Source: Alsobacter metallidurans
GTDB lineage: Bacteria; Pseudomonadota; Alphaproteobacteria; Rhizobiales; Beijerinckiaceae
NCBI RefSeq assembly: GCF_014636935.1
Contig: NZ_BMES01000001.1
Location: forward strand, 1,119,772-1,183,771
Reading direction: 5' to 3'
DNA: 64,000 nt
Below the pieces are notes generated by a model. The model ran no database searches, was not told the DNA's origin, and saw only the letters and a program-made list of their open reading frames with translations. Both the position numbers and the translations under genes were made by a program. Each line of letters opens with the position of its first letter. Positions within the stretch are counted from its first letter, which is position 1. This document shows positions 19,076-28,052 of the stretch, piece by piece.

Positions 19076-19777
19076 GTGGCGCTCAAGGGCATTCTCTTCG
19101 ACAAGGACGGCACCCTCATCGATTTCGACGCCACCTGGGGGCCGGCCGCCTTTGAGGCCATGACCGCCATGGCGAAGGGCGACGCCGCCGCGCTGGCGCG
19201 CCTGGCGGAGCTCAACGAATACATCGTCGAGGAACGCCGCTTCCTGCGCACATCGCCGCTGGTGGCCGGCTCCTCCAAGAGCTACGGCCACCTCTGGGCC
19301 GACGCCCTGGGCCGCGAGGACGGCCCCGACCTTCACGCCGAGATGGACGACCTGTTCCGCCACTGGGGCCTCCACTGGCTCGCCCCCATCGGCGAGCCGC
19401 TGGCCGTGCTGCAGGAGCTCGCCGCCGACGGCTACCGGCTCGGCGTCGCCACCAACGACGCCGAGGCCTCGGCGCTGGCGCAGGCCGAGCGCATGGGGCT
19501 GATGCCGCATCTGGAGTTCGTCGCCGGCTACGACAGCGGCCATGGCGGCAAGCCCGAGCCCGGCATGGTGCTGGCCTTCGCGGCCGCGCTCGGCGTCCCG
19601 CCCGGCGCCGTCGCGCTGGTGGGCGACAGCACGCACGACCTCCACGCCGCCCGCGCGGCCGGCGCGGTCTCGATCGCGGTGCTCACCGGCCCGGCCCCGC
19701 GCGCCGAGCTGGAGCCCCACGCCGACCACGTGGTGGCGTCGATAGCCGACCTGCCGGCCCTGCTGCGGACCCTCTAA
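19076..19777 (+). CDS. HAD-family hydrolase, phosphoglycolate phosphatase-like
   Basis: 233 residues from a GTG at 19076. HAD motif I is ILFDKDGTLIDFD (nucleophile aspartate), motif II is LGVATNDAEAS, the motif III lysine is in HGGKPEPGM and motif IV is VALVGDSTHDLHAA. The cap domain is helical and placed between motifs I and II, as in phosphoglycolate phosphatases. The substrate is not certain. A family B repeat follows immediately. Confidence 0.88.
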   Translation: MALKGILFDKDGTLIDFDATWGPAAFEAMTAMAKGDAAALARLAELNEYIVEERRFLRTSPLVAGSSKSYGHLWADALGREDGPDLHAEMDDLFRHWGLHWLAPIGEPLAVLQELAADGYRLGVATNDAEASALAQAERMGLMPHLEFVAGYDSGHGGKPEPGMVLAFAAALGVPPGAVALVGDSTHDLHAARAAGAVSIAVLTGPAPRAELEPHADHVVASIADLPALLRTL

Positions 19778-19782
19778 GAACC

Positions 19783-19900
19783 CTCACCCCCACCCTCTCC
19801 CCGTTCCGGGGCGAGGGGGCCCATCGCGGCCGCGGCGCCGCTTGTCCCTTCTCCCCGGCACGGGGAGAAGGTGGCCGAGCGCAGCGAGGTCGGATGAGGG
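19783..19900. repeat. Extragenic palindromic repeat, family B, paired copy
   Basis: Contains caccctctccccgttccggggcgaggggg (about 19787-19820) and ccttctccccggcacggggagaaggtgg (about 19846-19873), followed by ccgagcgcagcgaggtcggatgagggga. The same second piece occurs at about 47,149. It lies between convergent genes. Confidence 0.65.
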
Positions 19901-19938
19901 GAGCCCGACCCACACCAAGCCCGGCCCAAACGAGAAAC

Positions 19939-20475
19939 CTACTCCGCCGCCTCGCCCACCTGCTCGGGCAATTCCCGCACCCGGTCGCGCCAGCGCACAA
20001 GCAGGCCGTCCAGCGCCGCGATGTCGGCGGCCGGCAGCCGGCCCAGCGTTTCGCCGATCAGCTGGCGCTGTAGCGCCAGCCCCTGCTCGGTCAGGGCCCG
20101 GCCCTGGTCGGTGAGATGCAGCGCGTAGGAGCGCCGGTCCGCCGGCAGGGCGCGGCGCTCCACCAGCCCCTGCGCGGTGAGCCGGTCGATCAGGCCCGAG
20201 ACGTTGCCCTTGGTGACGTAGAGCCGCTCGGCGATCTCCTGCTGGCTCGCGCCCTCGCGCTCCGACAGCGTCGACAGGAGGTCGAATTGCGGCACCGAGA
20301 GCCCGATGCGGCGGAACTCCTGCGCGGCCCGCGACGTGATGCGGTGATGCAGCCGCAGGAAGCGGAACCACGTCCGCAGCACGTCCTCGCTGGCCGGGGG
20401 AGAAGGCGGCGCGCTCGCCGGGCCGGCGGCGCCGTCAGGGGCAGAAGCGCTCTCGGGGAACTGGATCACGCTCAC
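19939..20475 (-). CDS. MarR-family transcriptional regulator
   Basis: 178 residues. A proline/alanine-rich N-terminal tail of about 30 residues precedes a winged helix-turn-helix: LSVPQFDLLSTLSEREGAS, then the recognition helix region TKGNVSGLIDRLTAQGLVERR and wing ADRRSYALHLTDQGRALT. MarR dimers usually repress an adjacent gene and are released by a small ligand. The divergent acyl-CoA ligase, whose start is 134 bases away, is the natural candidate target. Confidence 0.9.
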   Translation of the reverse strand: MSVIQFPESASAPDGAAGPASAPPSPPASEDVLRTWFRFLRLHHRITSRAAQEFRRIGLSVPQFDLLSTLSEREGASQQEIAERLYVTKGNVSGLIDRLTAQGLVERRALPADRRSYALHLTDQGRALTEQGLALQRQLIGETLGRLPAADIAALDGLLVRWRDRVRELPEQVGEAAE

Positions 20476-20608
20476 ACTCTCGTCGTCTGCAACTTCCGCG
20501 ACCCTAACTATTCGCCTCCTGACGGCTTCCGCAAGCGCCCGGCTGCGCTAAGATGAACCCCTTGGGCAAAGCGCGAGAAACGCGCGGGAAAAACGCCTCC
20601 GGGAGGGG

Positions 20609-22240
20609 ATGATGCAAGGTTTGATGCAGGATTGGCCGCTTCTCATCAGCCGCGTGATCGACCACGCGGCGCGCGAGCACGGCGATCGCGAGGTCATCTC
20701 CCGCTCGGTCGAGGGGCCGATGCATCGAATCACCTACCGCGAGGTCCGCGCCCGCGCCCTCCAGTGCGCCCAGCGCCTCGAGCGCGACGGCGTCAAGCTC
20801 GGCGACCGCGTCGCCACGCTGGCGTGGAACACCTGGCGCCACCTGGAGTGCTGGTACGGCATCACGGGCGTGGGCGCGGTGTACCACACCGTCAACCCGC
20901 GCCTGTTCGACGACCAGATCGTCTACATCATGAACCACGCCGAGGATCGCATCCTGTTCCTCGACCTCACCTTCATCCCGCTGATGGAGCGCCTGGCCGA
21001 TCGCCTGCCCACCGTGGAGCGCTTCATCGTCCTCACGGACGCGGCCCACATGCCGCAGACCACGCTGAAGAACGCCGTCGCGTACGAGACCTGGCTCGCC
21101 GAGGCCGATGGCGACTTCGGGTGGCGGGAGTTCGACGAGAACACGGCGGCCGGCATGTGCTACACCTCCGGCACCACCGGCAACCCCAAGGGCGTGGTCT
21201 ACAGCCACCGCTCCAACATCCTCCATTCCATGATGGCGGTTGCGCCGGATTGCCTGAACCTCTCCTCGCGCGACGTCGCCATGCCGGTGGTGCCGCTGTT
21301 CCACGCCAATGGCTGGAGCTTCGCCTTCTCGGGCCCGATGGCCGGCGCCACTATGGTGATGCCCGGCGCCAAGCTCGACGGCCCCTCGGTCTACGAGCTG
21401 CTCGAAACCCTCAACGTCACCTGCACGGCGGCGGTCCCCACCGTCTGGCTCGGCCTGCTCGCTTATCTGGAGCAGACCGGCAAGCCCCTCACCAGCCTCA
21501 AGCGCGTGGTGATCGGCGGCTCGGCCTGCCCGCGCGCCATGACGGAGAAGTTCGAGCGCAACTACGGCGTCCAGGTGCTGCATGCCTGGGGGATGACCGA
21601 GATGAGCCCGCTCGGCACCGTCTGCGTCATCAAGCAGGACTATGTGGGCCTGGAGGGCGACGCCCTCTACGACATCAAGATGAAGCAGGGCGTCGCCCCC
21701 TTCGGCGTCGAGATGAAGATCACGGACGACGCCGGCCTCCTCCTGCCGCGCGACGGCAAGACCTTCGGCCGCCTCAAGGTGCGCGGCCCGGCCGTCAGCA
21801 AGAGCTACTTCCGCGGCGAGGGCGGCCAGATCCTTGACGAGGAGGGCTGGTTCGACACCGGCGACGTCGCCACCATCGACCCGCACGGCTACATGCAGAT
21901 CACCGACCGCGCCAAGGACGTTATCAAGTCCGGCGGCGAGTGGATCTCCTCCATCGACCTCGAAAACCTCGCCGTCGGCCACCCCGACGTCGCCGAAGCC
22001 GCCGTGATCGGCATCGCCCACCCCAAGTGGGACGAGCGCCCCCTCCTGATCATCGTCCCCAAGCCGGACGTGACCCCCGACAAGGCCCGCATCCTCGCCT
22101 TCATGGAAGGCCGCATCGCCAAGTGGTGGATGCCGGACGACGTGGTCTTCGTGCCCGAGATCCCGCACACCGCCACGGGCAAGATCCAGAAGATGGCGCT
22201 GCGCGACCGGTTCAAGGACTACCGGTTCGAGGGCGCGTAA
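20609..22240 (+). CDS. Acyl-CoA ligase (AMP-forming), medium/long-chain or methylthiopropionate type
   Basis: 543 residues (542 from the second ATG at 20612, which fits the gggagg site better). ANL-superfamily motifs are present: the phosphate loop [47 protein letters not shown], and the hinge and catalytic lysine region [13 protein letters not shown]. It activates a carboxylic acid to its CoA thioester through an acyl-adenylate. The overall sequence resembles fatty-acyl and 3-methylthiopropionyl-CoA ligases; the substrate is not settled. Divergent from the MarR gene, which may control it. Confidence 0.9.
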   Translation: MMQGLMQDWPLLISRVIDHAAREHGDREVISRSVEGPMHRITYREVRARALQCAQRLERDGVKLGDRVATLAWNTWRHLECWYGITGVGAVYHTVNPRLFDDQIVYIMNHAEDRILFLDLTFIPLMERLADRLPTVERFIVLTDAAHMPQTTLKNAVAYETWLAEADGDFGWREFDENTAAGMCYTSGTTGNPKGVVYSHRSNILHSMMAVAPDCLNLSSRDVAMPVVPLFHANGWSFAFSGPMAGATMVMPGAKLDGPSVYELLETLNVTCTAAVPTVWLGLLAYLEQTGKPLTSLKRVVIGGSACPRAMTEKFERNYGVQVLHAWGMTEMSPLGTVCVIKQDYVGLEGDALYDIKMKQGVAPFGVEMKITDDAGLLLPRDGKTFGRLKVRGPAVSKSYFRGEGGQILDEEGWFDTGDVATIDPHGYMQITDRAKDVIKSGGEWISSIDLENLAVGHPDVAEAAVIGIAHPKWDERPLLIIVPKPDVTPDKARILAFMEGRIAKWWMPDDVVFVPEIPHTATGKIQKMALRDRFKDYRFEGA

Positions 22241-22285
22241 CCCGCCCCGCGCCCGCCGGCGCCTATTCAGATCGGGAGAGTGTCG

Positions 22286-23068
22286 ATGCGTTTCTCAGCC
22301 CTCCGCCGCGCCCTTTGCGTCGGCCTCGCCGCCACGGTTCTGGCCGGCGCGGCCCGCGCGGACGAAGTCAGGGTGGTCAGCTCCGGCGGCTTCGCGGCCG
22401 CCTTCAAGGCAGTCGCGCCGGAGTTCGAGCGCCAGAGCGGCCACAAGCTCGTCGCCGAGTGGGGCCCCTCCATGGGCAAAACCGTGAACGCGGTGCCGCA
22501 GCGCCTCGCCCGCAACGAACCCATCGACGTCGTTATCATGGTCGGCTACGCGCTCGGCGATCTCGCCAAGGCGGGCCAGGTGGTCCCGGAGAGCCGGGTC
22601 GATCTCGCCCGCTCGCTGATCGGCGCCGCGGTGCGCCAGGGCGCGCCCCGTCCGGACATCGCCACCGTGAAGGGCCTCAAGGCGGCGCTGCTCAACGCCA
22701 AAAGCGTCGTTTATTCCGACAGCGCCAGCGGCGTCTATATCGAGAAGGAGCTCTTCAAGAAGCTCGGCATCGAGGCCCAGATGGCCGGCAAAGCCCGCAT
22801 GGTCCCGGCCGACCCGGTCGGCGAAGTGGTGGCCCGCGGCGACGCCGAGCTCGGATTCCAGCAGATCAGCGAACTGAAGCCCGTCCACGGCATCGACCTC
22901 CTGGGCCCCATCCCCGAGGAGGTCCAGTCCGTCACCGTGTTCTCCGCCGGCATGGTGGCGACGAGCCAGCACAAGGACGCCGCCCAATCCCTCCTCCGCT
23001 TCCTCGCCTCCCCGACGGCCGCCGCGGCGGCGCGGGAGAGCGGGATGGAGCCGATGGCGGGGAAGTGA
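22286..23068 (+). CDS. Periplasmic substrate-binding protein, molybdate-binding-like (ModA-type fold)
   Basis: 260 residues from the ATG at 22286 (gggagag upstream; a GTG at 22280 is also in frame). A signal peptide ([15 protein letters not shown]) precedes a type II periplasmic binding fold: [50 protein letters not shown] and [12 protein letters not shown]. ModA-like proteins bind oxyanions, but no permease or ATPase is adjacent, so the ligand is open. It lies 45 bases after the acyl-CoA ligase and may be co-transcribed with it. Confidence 0.85.
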   Translation: MRFSALRRALCVGLAATVLAGAARADEVRVVSSGGFAAAFKAVAPEFERQSGHKLVAEWGPSMGKTVNAVPQRLARNEPIDVVIMVGYALGDLAKAGQVVPESRVDLARSLIGAAVRQGAPRPDIATVKGLKAALLNAKSVVYSDSASGVYIEKELFKKLGIEAQMAGKARMVPADPVGEVVARGDAELGFQQISELKPVHGIDLLGPIPEEVQSVTVFSAGMVATSQHKDAAQSLLRFLASPTAAAAARESGMEPMAGK

Positions 23069-23083
23069 GGGGAGGGCCCCGCC

Positions 23084-23161
23084 GGCGAGCGCCCTCTGCT
23101 GATTGTAGTCCCGAAGCCCAACGCAACCCCTGAATAGCCGCCATCCTGGCCTTCATGCATC
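23084..23161 (+). pseudogene. Fossil of an acyl-CoA ligase 3' region
   Basis: Read forward, 23085-23160 encodes [15 protein letters not shown], then a stop, then AILAFMH after a one-base shift. This parallels the ligase at 22,040-22,110 ([24 protein letters not shown]), and the bases themselves align with few gaps. It is a short remnant of a second, diverged acyl-CoA ligase. It lies exactly where the high-GC backbone gives way to the AT-richer insertion. Confidence 0.7.
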
Positions 23162-23421
23162 CAGAAAATCGCTCTGTGCGAACCATCCCGGGATCATTGA
23201 TCGAGCAAAGGGGGAAGATCCGAACGTAGCCCACGACTTAGCTCTAGGAGGTCCGCTCGTGAGCACTCTCATCAGCGACTTATAGAAAAACTGCCGGGCA
23301 ACTCACCAAGGCACCACGGGGTGACATCTCGGAAATTGTTACGCTTCGCTAAGGCCAAGCAGCTATTTTGCGTCTTGGCAATCGATGCGTTACGCACCAA
23401 TTAGCTGTGTTTGGGTTTGAT

Positions 23422-24507
23422 ATGCCGATTGAAAACAAGTCTCCTGACGAACTCTCGCTGGATCGGGCGAATCCACGCTTTGGCCTGGCGCATGCCGATA
23501 CTGAGGCGGAGGCGTTGGAAATCCTGGCGGAAACCGCAAATCTCAAAGAGCTTTGGGACTCGATCGCTGAACGCGGGTACGAATCCTTCGAGCCGTTGGT
23601 GGCCATGAACGAGGGCGGTCGACTTGTCGTTCTAGAAGGGAATAGACGCTTGGCGGCGGTCAAGCTCCTGCTCAACCCCGAGCTGTTGAACAAGGAAGCC
23701 GCGCGGCGTCGCATACCGCGGCTACCAGCCGATAAGCTCGCTACCTGCCAGCAGCTATCCGTCATCACTGTTGGCAGCCGCGATGATGCTGCGGGATACA
23801 TCGGGTTCAAACACGTCAACGGTCCGGCGCGCTGGTCATCTCTAGCCAAAGCGAAATTTGGCGTGGATTTCTACGAGTCGATGAGCCAGCAACAATCTCC
23901 GCACGAGCGGATGAAATCGTTGACGAAGCAGCTCGGTGATAGCCGCGGCCTGATCATCAGGCTTTTGGTAGCCTACAAAATAGTGCTGCAGTGCAGCCAA
24001 CTAGGCATATTTGAGAAACTCGACATTGAAGAGGGAAATATCGAGTTTTCTCATCTTTATACACTGATCAACAACCCAGACAGCAGAGCTTTCATTGGGT
24101 TGTCCCGCGCGCCGCTCAGCGAAAGCATGTTTCGCGATAACCCAGTCCCGGACACTCACCACGCCGAATTGGCGTTGCTGATGTCATGGTTGTACGGGGA
24201 ACGGTCTGTTATCAAGGCGCAGGGAACCGACCGCCCTCGTTTACAACGTGTCTTGGCAAGCGATGCCGGCCTGAAGGAGTTGAAGGTAACCGGTGACCTC
24301 GGTTCTGCGGAAGCGGTCGCAGGATTGAAGAACGACGATTGGCTTGAGATGCTAGCTAAGGCGGCCACAATTCTTACGAAGGCCACGACCGACGCGGCGG
24401 TTGTTTCCGTAGAACTTACAGAGGAGAGCACTGACCAGGCGCGTTCCCTGATTAAACGCATTGAACTGCAAACGAGGCAGATCAAATCCGTTTTGATCAC
24501 GGAGTAA
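23422..24507 (+). CDS. ParB-like N-terminal domain protein
   Basis: 361 residues from the ATG at 23422; a TTG 18 codons upstream is a poor alternative. Residues ~1-80 have the ParB/Srx-type fold signature: LSLDRANPRFG, then the phosphate-binding-like strand and helix VVLEGNRRLAAVKLLLNP. The remaining ~270 residues (helical, with a Lys/Arg-rich middle) match no family I know. Base composition is clearly lower in GC than the backbone. The next gene starts 5 bases after the stop, so the two are one operon. The ParB domain can bind or cut DNA or hydrolyse nucleotides; the role here is not known. Confidence 0.8.
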   Translation: MPIENKSPDELSLDRANPRFGLAHADTEAEALEILAETANLKELWDSIAERGYESFEPLVAMNEGGRLVVLEGNRRLAAVKLLLNPELLNKEAARRRIPRLPADKLATCQQLSVITVGSRDDAAGYIGFKHVNGPARWSSLAKAKFGVDFYESMSQQQSPHERMKSLTKQLGDSRGLIIRLLVAYKIVLQCSQLGIFEKLDIEEGNIEFSHLYTLINNPDSRAFIGLSRAPLSESMFRDNPVPDTHHAELALLMSWLYGERSVIKAQGTDRPRLQRVLASDAGLKELKVTGDLGSAEAVAGLKNDDWLEMLAKAATILTKATTDAAVVSVELTEESTDQARSLIKRIELQTRQIKSVLITE

Positions 24508-24512
24508 CACCC

Positions 24513-25562
24513 GTGCTCAGATTCGGTCTGTCCGTGCTAAACTCTCCCAAAGTCACGTCTGACGTTCTGGCTTACTGGGAGATCGCTGCCTTCTTTCTGA
24601 AATCGGTATCCGCCGAGGCTCTTGACCTCGACGTTGATGAGGCCACCGACTGGTACATCGACAACGAAGTTGAAGAAGCTTCTCAAGACGATTATCGATC
24701 GGAGCGACAGACTGCAGAAAGCGAGATGATTGAGAGCTTCACGCAAGCCTTGACCAAAGCCACGCGGGAAAGATCGTCGGCTCTAGGACCGCATTACCCG
24801 TTCTTGCTGGACAATACCGACTTAATCCGCAAAGATTATTCAGCGTTATCGAATGTATCACTAAACTACATATGCCTGCAATTTTATCGCTTGGTCAAAG
24901 CCGGACTCGTCGAATTTTATGGGCAGAATTCCGACGATATCAAAGCTACGCGTGCTTTGTTCCTCCGAAAATTCACCAAGATATTCGAAAATATCGCTGC
25001 ATATGCTGTTGCAGGCCATACATCTGGCTCAGCGTTCCTAACGTCAAGCTGCAGAAGCTCAGAGCATCTTCATGCCCTGCTTAATTCGATCTGTGCGTCG
25101 ATCGGTGCAGGCGAAGTGCTTGCTTACGATCAATGGAATGAATTGCAGCAGGCGGCAAACGATGGTGGAGTCGACTGTATCGTTCGTGTCGGATCTGCAC
25201 TAGATCGAGGCACTGCCTTCCTTTCCCTCGTTGGAGCCAGCATTCAAGAGGCGCATGTAGATCAAAAAATCATGGGAGTAGACGCTCGAGAGCGTTTCAG
25301 CAAGTTTTTCAGGCAGAAGCCGGCCGCTTTCCAAAGTGCTTTTGCAAGGCCCCAGGATGAAACAGACCTTATTAGGCTGAAATGCATCGAAAAAGATTGC
25401 TTGCTTTACGCGTATGAAGATATTGTTCTCAACATCGGGAAGTTGCAATTCCCGATACATACGGTAAATCTCAGGAAGATTAGCGTCATGTCGCGGCGGA
25501 TTTTGAACGAATTGAAGACAGCTTCCTTCGTGCATAATTTCGAAGACAATGCGCTTATCTAA
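24513..25562 (+). CDS. Unrecognised protein, operon partner of the ParB-like protein; possible nuclease C-terminus
   Basis: 349 residues from a GTG at 24513; ggag overlaps the stop codon of the previous gene. The N-terminal ~180 residues are acidic and helical. Around residues 205-245 the sequence NDGGVDCIVRVGSALDRGTA is followed by FLSLVGASIQEAHVDQKIM. This resembles the D...(E/Q)xK arrangement of PD-(D/E)XK nucleases that carry a DGGVD motif, but the usual glutamine is replaced, so the match is weak. Its end overlaps the convergent methyltransferase by 8 bases. Composition is AT-rich like its neighbours. Confidence 0.7.
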   Translation: MLRFGLSVLNSPKVTSDVLAYWEIAAFFLKSVSAEALDLDVDEATDWYIDNEVEEASQDDYRSERQTAESEMIESFTQALTKATRERSSALGPHYPFLLDNTDLIRKDYSALSNVSLNYICLQFYRLVKAGLVEFYGQNSDDIKATRALFLRKFTKIFENIAAYAVAGHTSGSAFLTSSCRSSEHLHALLNSICASIGAGEVLAYDQWNELQQAANDGGVDCIVRVGSALDRGTAFLSLVGASIQEAHVDQKIMGVDARERFSKFFRQKPAAFQSAFARPQDETDLIRLKCIEKDCLLYAYEDIVLNIGKLQFPIHTVNLRKISVMSRRILNELKTASFVHNFEDNALI

Positions 25563-26478
25563 TTCTGCTTCGATAAAGAAGCTCTTTTTCAGAGCGCTTT
25601 CTGCTGAGGCTGTAGCCAACTTCAATCAGATTTTGCTCGATCTGGCTGTAATTTTCCCTGACCAGTGGATGATCGTCGTATGTCAGCAGCCAATGCGGAG
25701 CGCTGCCGGCGCTAATCCAATTGGCCAGATCCCGATGCCTCGCCTCGTTCATGCCATCGTAATAGAGTCGGCCGCCGGCACCGACGTACGGTGGATCAAT
25801 AAACAAAAAAGTATTGCTGAGCTTTTGCTGATGAGCAAGTGACTGACAAAATTCAAGGCCATCTTGGCAAGATAGTATAATCTGATCTCTAAGCTCGCCT
25901 AGCGCGCGAACCCGCTTCGCAAGAGCCTCTTTGTTGAATCTCGCGTCGATCTTCCACCTGCCCTCCTGAGAGTACCCCCCGATAGGCCCCGATCCGAGAA
26001 TTACACCCGAGCGGCTGGTTCGATTGACGAAGAAGGCAGCAAAGCCGAGCTCGAAATCGTAATCTTGCAGCGAGGTTTCATGAAGGCGAATGAGGGCGTT
26101 GTCCCAGGTAGTCAGATTAACTTGGACCGAACTAATTTTTTCTAGAAAGCGTTCGGTCTCGTTCACCATTGCGCGCCAAGCCGAGTAAATCCGTCGGTCC
26201 GCGTCATTTAGGAAGAGTTGCTCAACCTCGCCCGCGAGCAGCAAGTTCGTAGCCGCACCCGCCCCACCGCAATATGGCTCCGCAAAGCTGGGCGGCGACC
26301 CATCAAACCGCTTCGCAATTTCAGCGGACAATAAGGGCGTCAGGAAACCCTTACCACCAGGATATCGAAACGGAGAGGCGGCGTTGCCCACATATGGTCG
26401 GCGAAAGGCGCTCATATCGATGATGTTGGTCGCCTGGTCTCGCACGTCCCGACTCGCATTTACGTATAAGCGCACCAT
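25555..26478 (-). CDS. DNA adenine methyltransferase, D12 class (Dam-like)
   Basis: 307 residues from the ATG at 26478; an ATG at 26415 (MSAFRRPYVGNA) would give 286 and is close to the usual family length. Conserved blocks are FRYPGGKGFLTPLL at the N-terminus, the SAM motif FAEPYCGGAGAATNLLL and the catalytic motif FIDPPYVGAGGRLYY. It would methylate N6 of adenine in a short DNA site that cannot be read from sequence. It is convergent with the ParB-like operon and shares its low GC. It may be the modification part of a restriction or other defence module. Confidence 0.92.
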   Translation of the reverse strand: MVRLYVNASRDVRDQATNIIDMSAFRRPYVGNAASPFRYPGGKGFLTPLLSAEIAKRFDGSPPSFAEPYCGGAGAATNLLLAGEVEQLFLNDADRRIYSAWRAMVNETERFLEKISSVQVNLTTWDNALIRLHETSLQDYDFELGFAAFFVNRTSRSGVILGSGPIGGYSQEGRWKIDARFNKEALAKRVRALGELRDQIILSCQDGLEFCQSLAHQQKLSNTFLFIDPPYVGAGGRLYYDGMNEARHRDLANWISAGSAPHWLLTYDDHPLVRENYSQIEQNLIEVGYSLSRKRSEKELLYRSRIR

Positions 26479-26631
26479 GATCGTCGCAGGCTCAATTGCC
26501 AAGGGGATCCGGGAAAAAGGGAAATAACCATTTCTGCCAAGAGGCCAAAGCTTGCCCCAACCCACCACACCCCCCGGTTGCTTGCGCCCCCACGCGCCCC
26601 GCGGGCGACAAAGCGCCTGAGGGACTTCACC

Positions 26632-27032
26632 ATGCACGATGTCGCCACAACTCCGGGCTGCATGGCCCCGGACGAAACCCGGATGCGCTTGTCCGGCGCG
26701 CCGGCCGAATCCGGAACACTGCTCATCCGCGGCGCGGCGCTGACGCTGGCGACCTTTGGGCTCGAACCTCCTGTCTCATCGAAAACTTGCGCCGCTGCCG
26801 GTGGGCCAACACGCGCCTGGGCGAGGACGGGTTCGAATATTCCGGCGCGGCCAAGGAGCTGCTGATCGGCTTCCTGGCCGCCCTGGCGGCGCTCGCGCCC
26901 CTCCATGTCGCCTCCTTCCTCATCGGGATCGAGGCCGAGCGCCTGCAGGCCTTCGCCAGCGTGCCGCTGGGCCTGCTGCTGGTCGTGCTCGGCCCGTTCG
27001 CAGCGCCCCGGAGCCGGGGAGAGCCGGCGTGA
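26632..27032 (+). pseudogene. Broken DUF898 (YjgN-like) membrane protein gene
   Basis: From the ATG at 26632 the frame reads MRLSGAPAESGTLLIRGAAL and TLATFGL. A single-base shift near 26,760 is then needed to continue as CLIENLRRCRWANTRLGEDG, ELLIGFLAALAALAPLHVAS and FLIGIEAERLQAFASVP. This is the order of DUF898 proteins, which run to about 350 residues. Here the homology stops after about 130, in GPFAAPRSRGEPA. The gene is therefore frameshifted and truncated. It flanks the methyltransferase module on the right. Confidence 0.65.
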
Positions 27033-27250
27033 GCCGGCCATCATCGCCGCGAGGATGCGGATCGCGTGGGCGAGCCAGGCCAGCGCCGCGCTGGCTGCCG
27101 TCCGCCCCTCCAACACCCATCCGCCGCAGAACACGACCATCCCCAACCCCCTCCAATCCAGCCCTTGACTTATCCGCCAAAATAGGAAAATTGTCAAGAA
27201 GTCCCGCCGGCCCTCTGGCCGGGCGGGGCGATCCCGCCTATGCTGGATCC

Positions 27251-28030
27251 ATGCGTCGTCTGGTTGTGGATCTGCCCCTGTCGCGCGCCGCCTTGTGGAG
27301 CGGGCGCCTCGCCATGTTCGCCCTGGCGCTGGTGCTCCTGGGGGTCGCGCTGGCGCGCACCGGGCGCATCGAGCTGCCCGCCGCCGTGGTGGTGCTCGGC
27401 GCCGGACTCGCGATCGCGATCGCGGCCGCGCTCCTGGCCGTGGCCGCCTTCGCGGTGATCTGGGGGGACGGGCGCCCGGGCTTCGGCCAGGCGCTCGGCG
27501 GCATGCTGGTGGCGGGCGCCATCGTGGCCCTGCCGGCCTGGATGGGCGCGGAGGCCGTGCGCCTGCCCCGGCTCGCGGACGTGAGCACGGACCTCGTGGA
27601 CCCGCCCGCCTTCTCGCGCTCGCGCAAGGCGCTGGAGGCGCGCGGCGGCGCGCTCCCGCCCGAGCCCGCGCGCGAGGCGCGCGACGCGCAGAAGGGCGCC
27701 TATCCGGGCCTGGCCCCGCTCACCCTCGAGCTCAGCGCGCAGGACGCCTATGCGCTCGCCCTCAAGGCCGCCCAGGCGCGCGGCTGGAGCGTGATCGAGA
27801 GCGCGGCCCCGGGCGGGCGCTCGGGCGTCGGGCGCATCGACGCGGTCGACCACACGCTGGTGATGCGCATGCCCCTGGACGTCACCGTGCGCATCCGCCC
27901 GCTCGCGGCCGGCGCGCGCGTGGACGTGCGCTCGCGCTCGCGCTCGGCCGCGCACGACCTGGGCGCCAACGCCAAGCGCATCAGCACGTTCCTGAGCGCG
28001 CTGCAGGAGCTCGCGGACAACCGCGACTAG
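27251..28030 (+). CDS. DUF1499-family membrane-anchored protein
   Basis: 259 residues from the ATG at 27251. Three hydrophobic segments lie in the first ~110 residues (LAMFALALVLLGVALA, AVVVLGAGLAIAIAAALLAV and GGMLVAGAIVALPAW). The C-terminal ~130 residues form the DUF1499 domain, including AYPGLAPLTLELSAQDAYAL and IDAVDHTLVMRMPLDVTVRI. Function is unknown. The 218 bases before it hold no recognised gene. It converges on the MFS gene with a 22-base gap. Confidence 0.82.
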   Translation: MRRLVVDLPLSRAALWSGRLAMFALALVLLGVALARTGRIELPAAVVVLGAGLAIAIAAALLAVAAFAVIWGDGRPGFGQALGGMLVAGAIVALPAWMGAEAVRLPRLADVSTDLVDPPAFSRSRKALEARGGALPPEPAREARDAQKGAYPGLAPLTLELSAQDAYALALKAAQARGWSVIESAAPGGRSGVGRIDAVDHTLVMRMPLDVTVRIRPLAAGARVDVRSRSRSAAHDLGANAKRISTFLSALQELADNRD

Positions 28031-28052
28031 GCGGGCCGGGGAGGGCGGGCGC

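Noticed and set aside
26460..27197. A leftward open frame starting with a hydrophobic stretch (LGMVVFCGGWVLEG)
   Set aside because: Most of it is antisense to the readable DUF898 remnant, and it has no family likeness beyond the first 60 residues.
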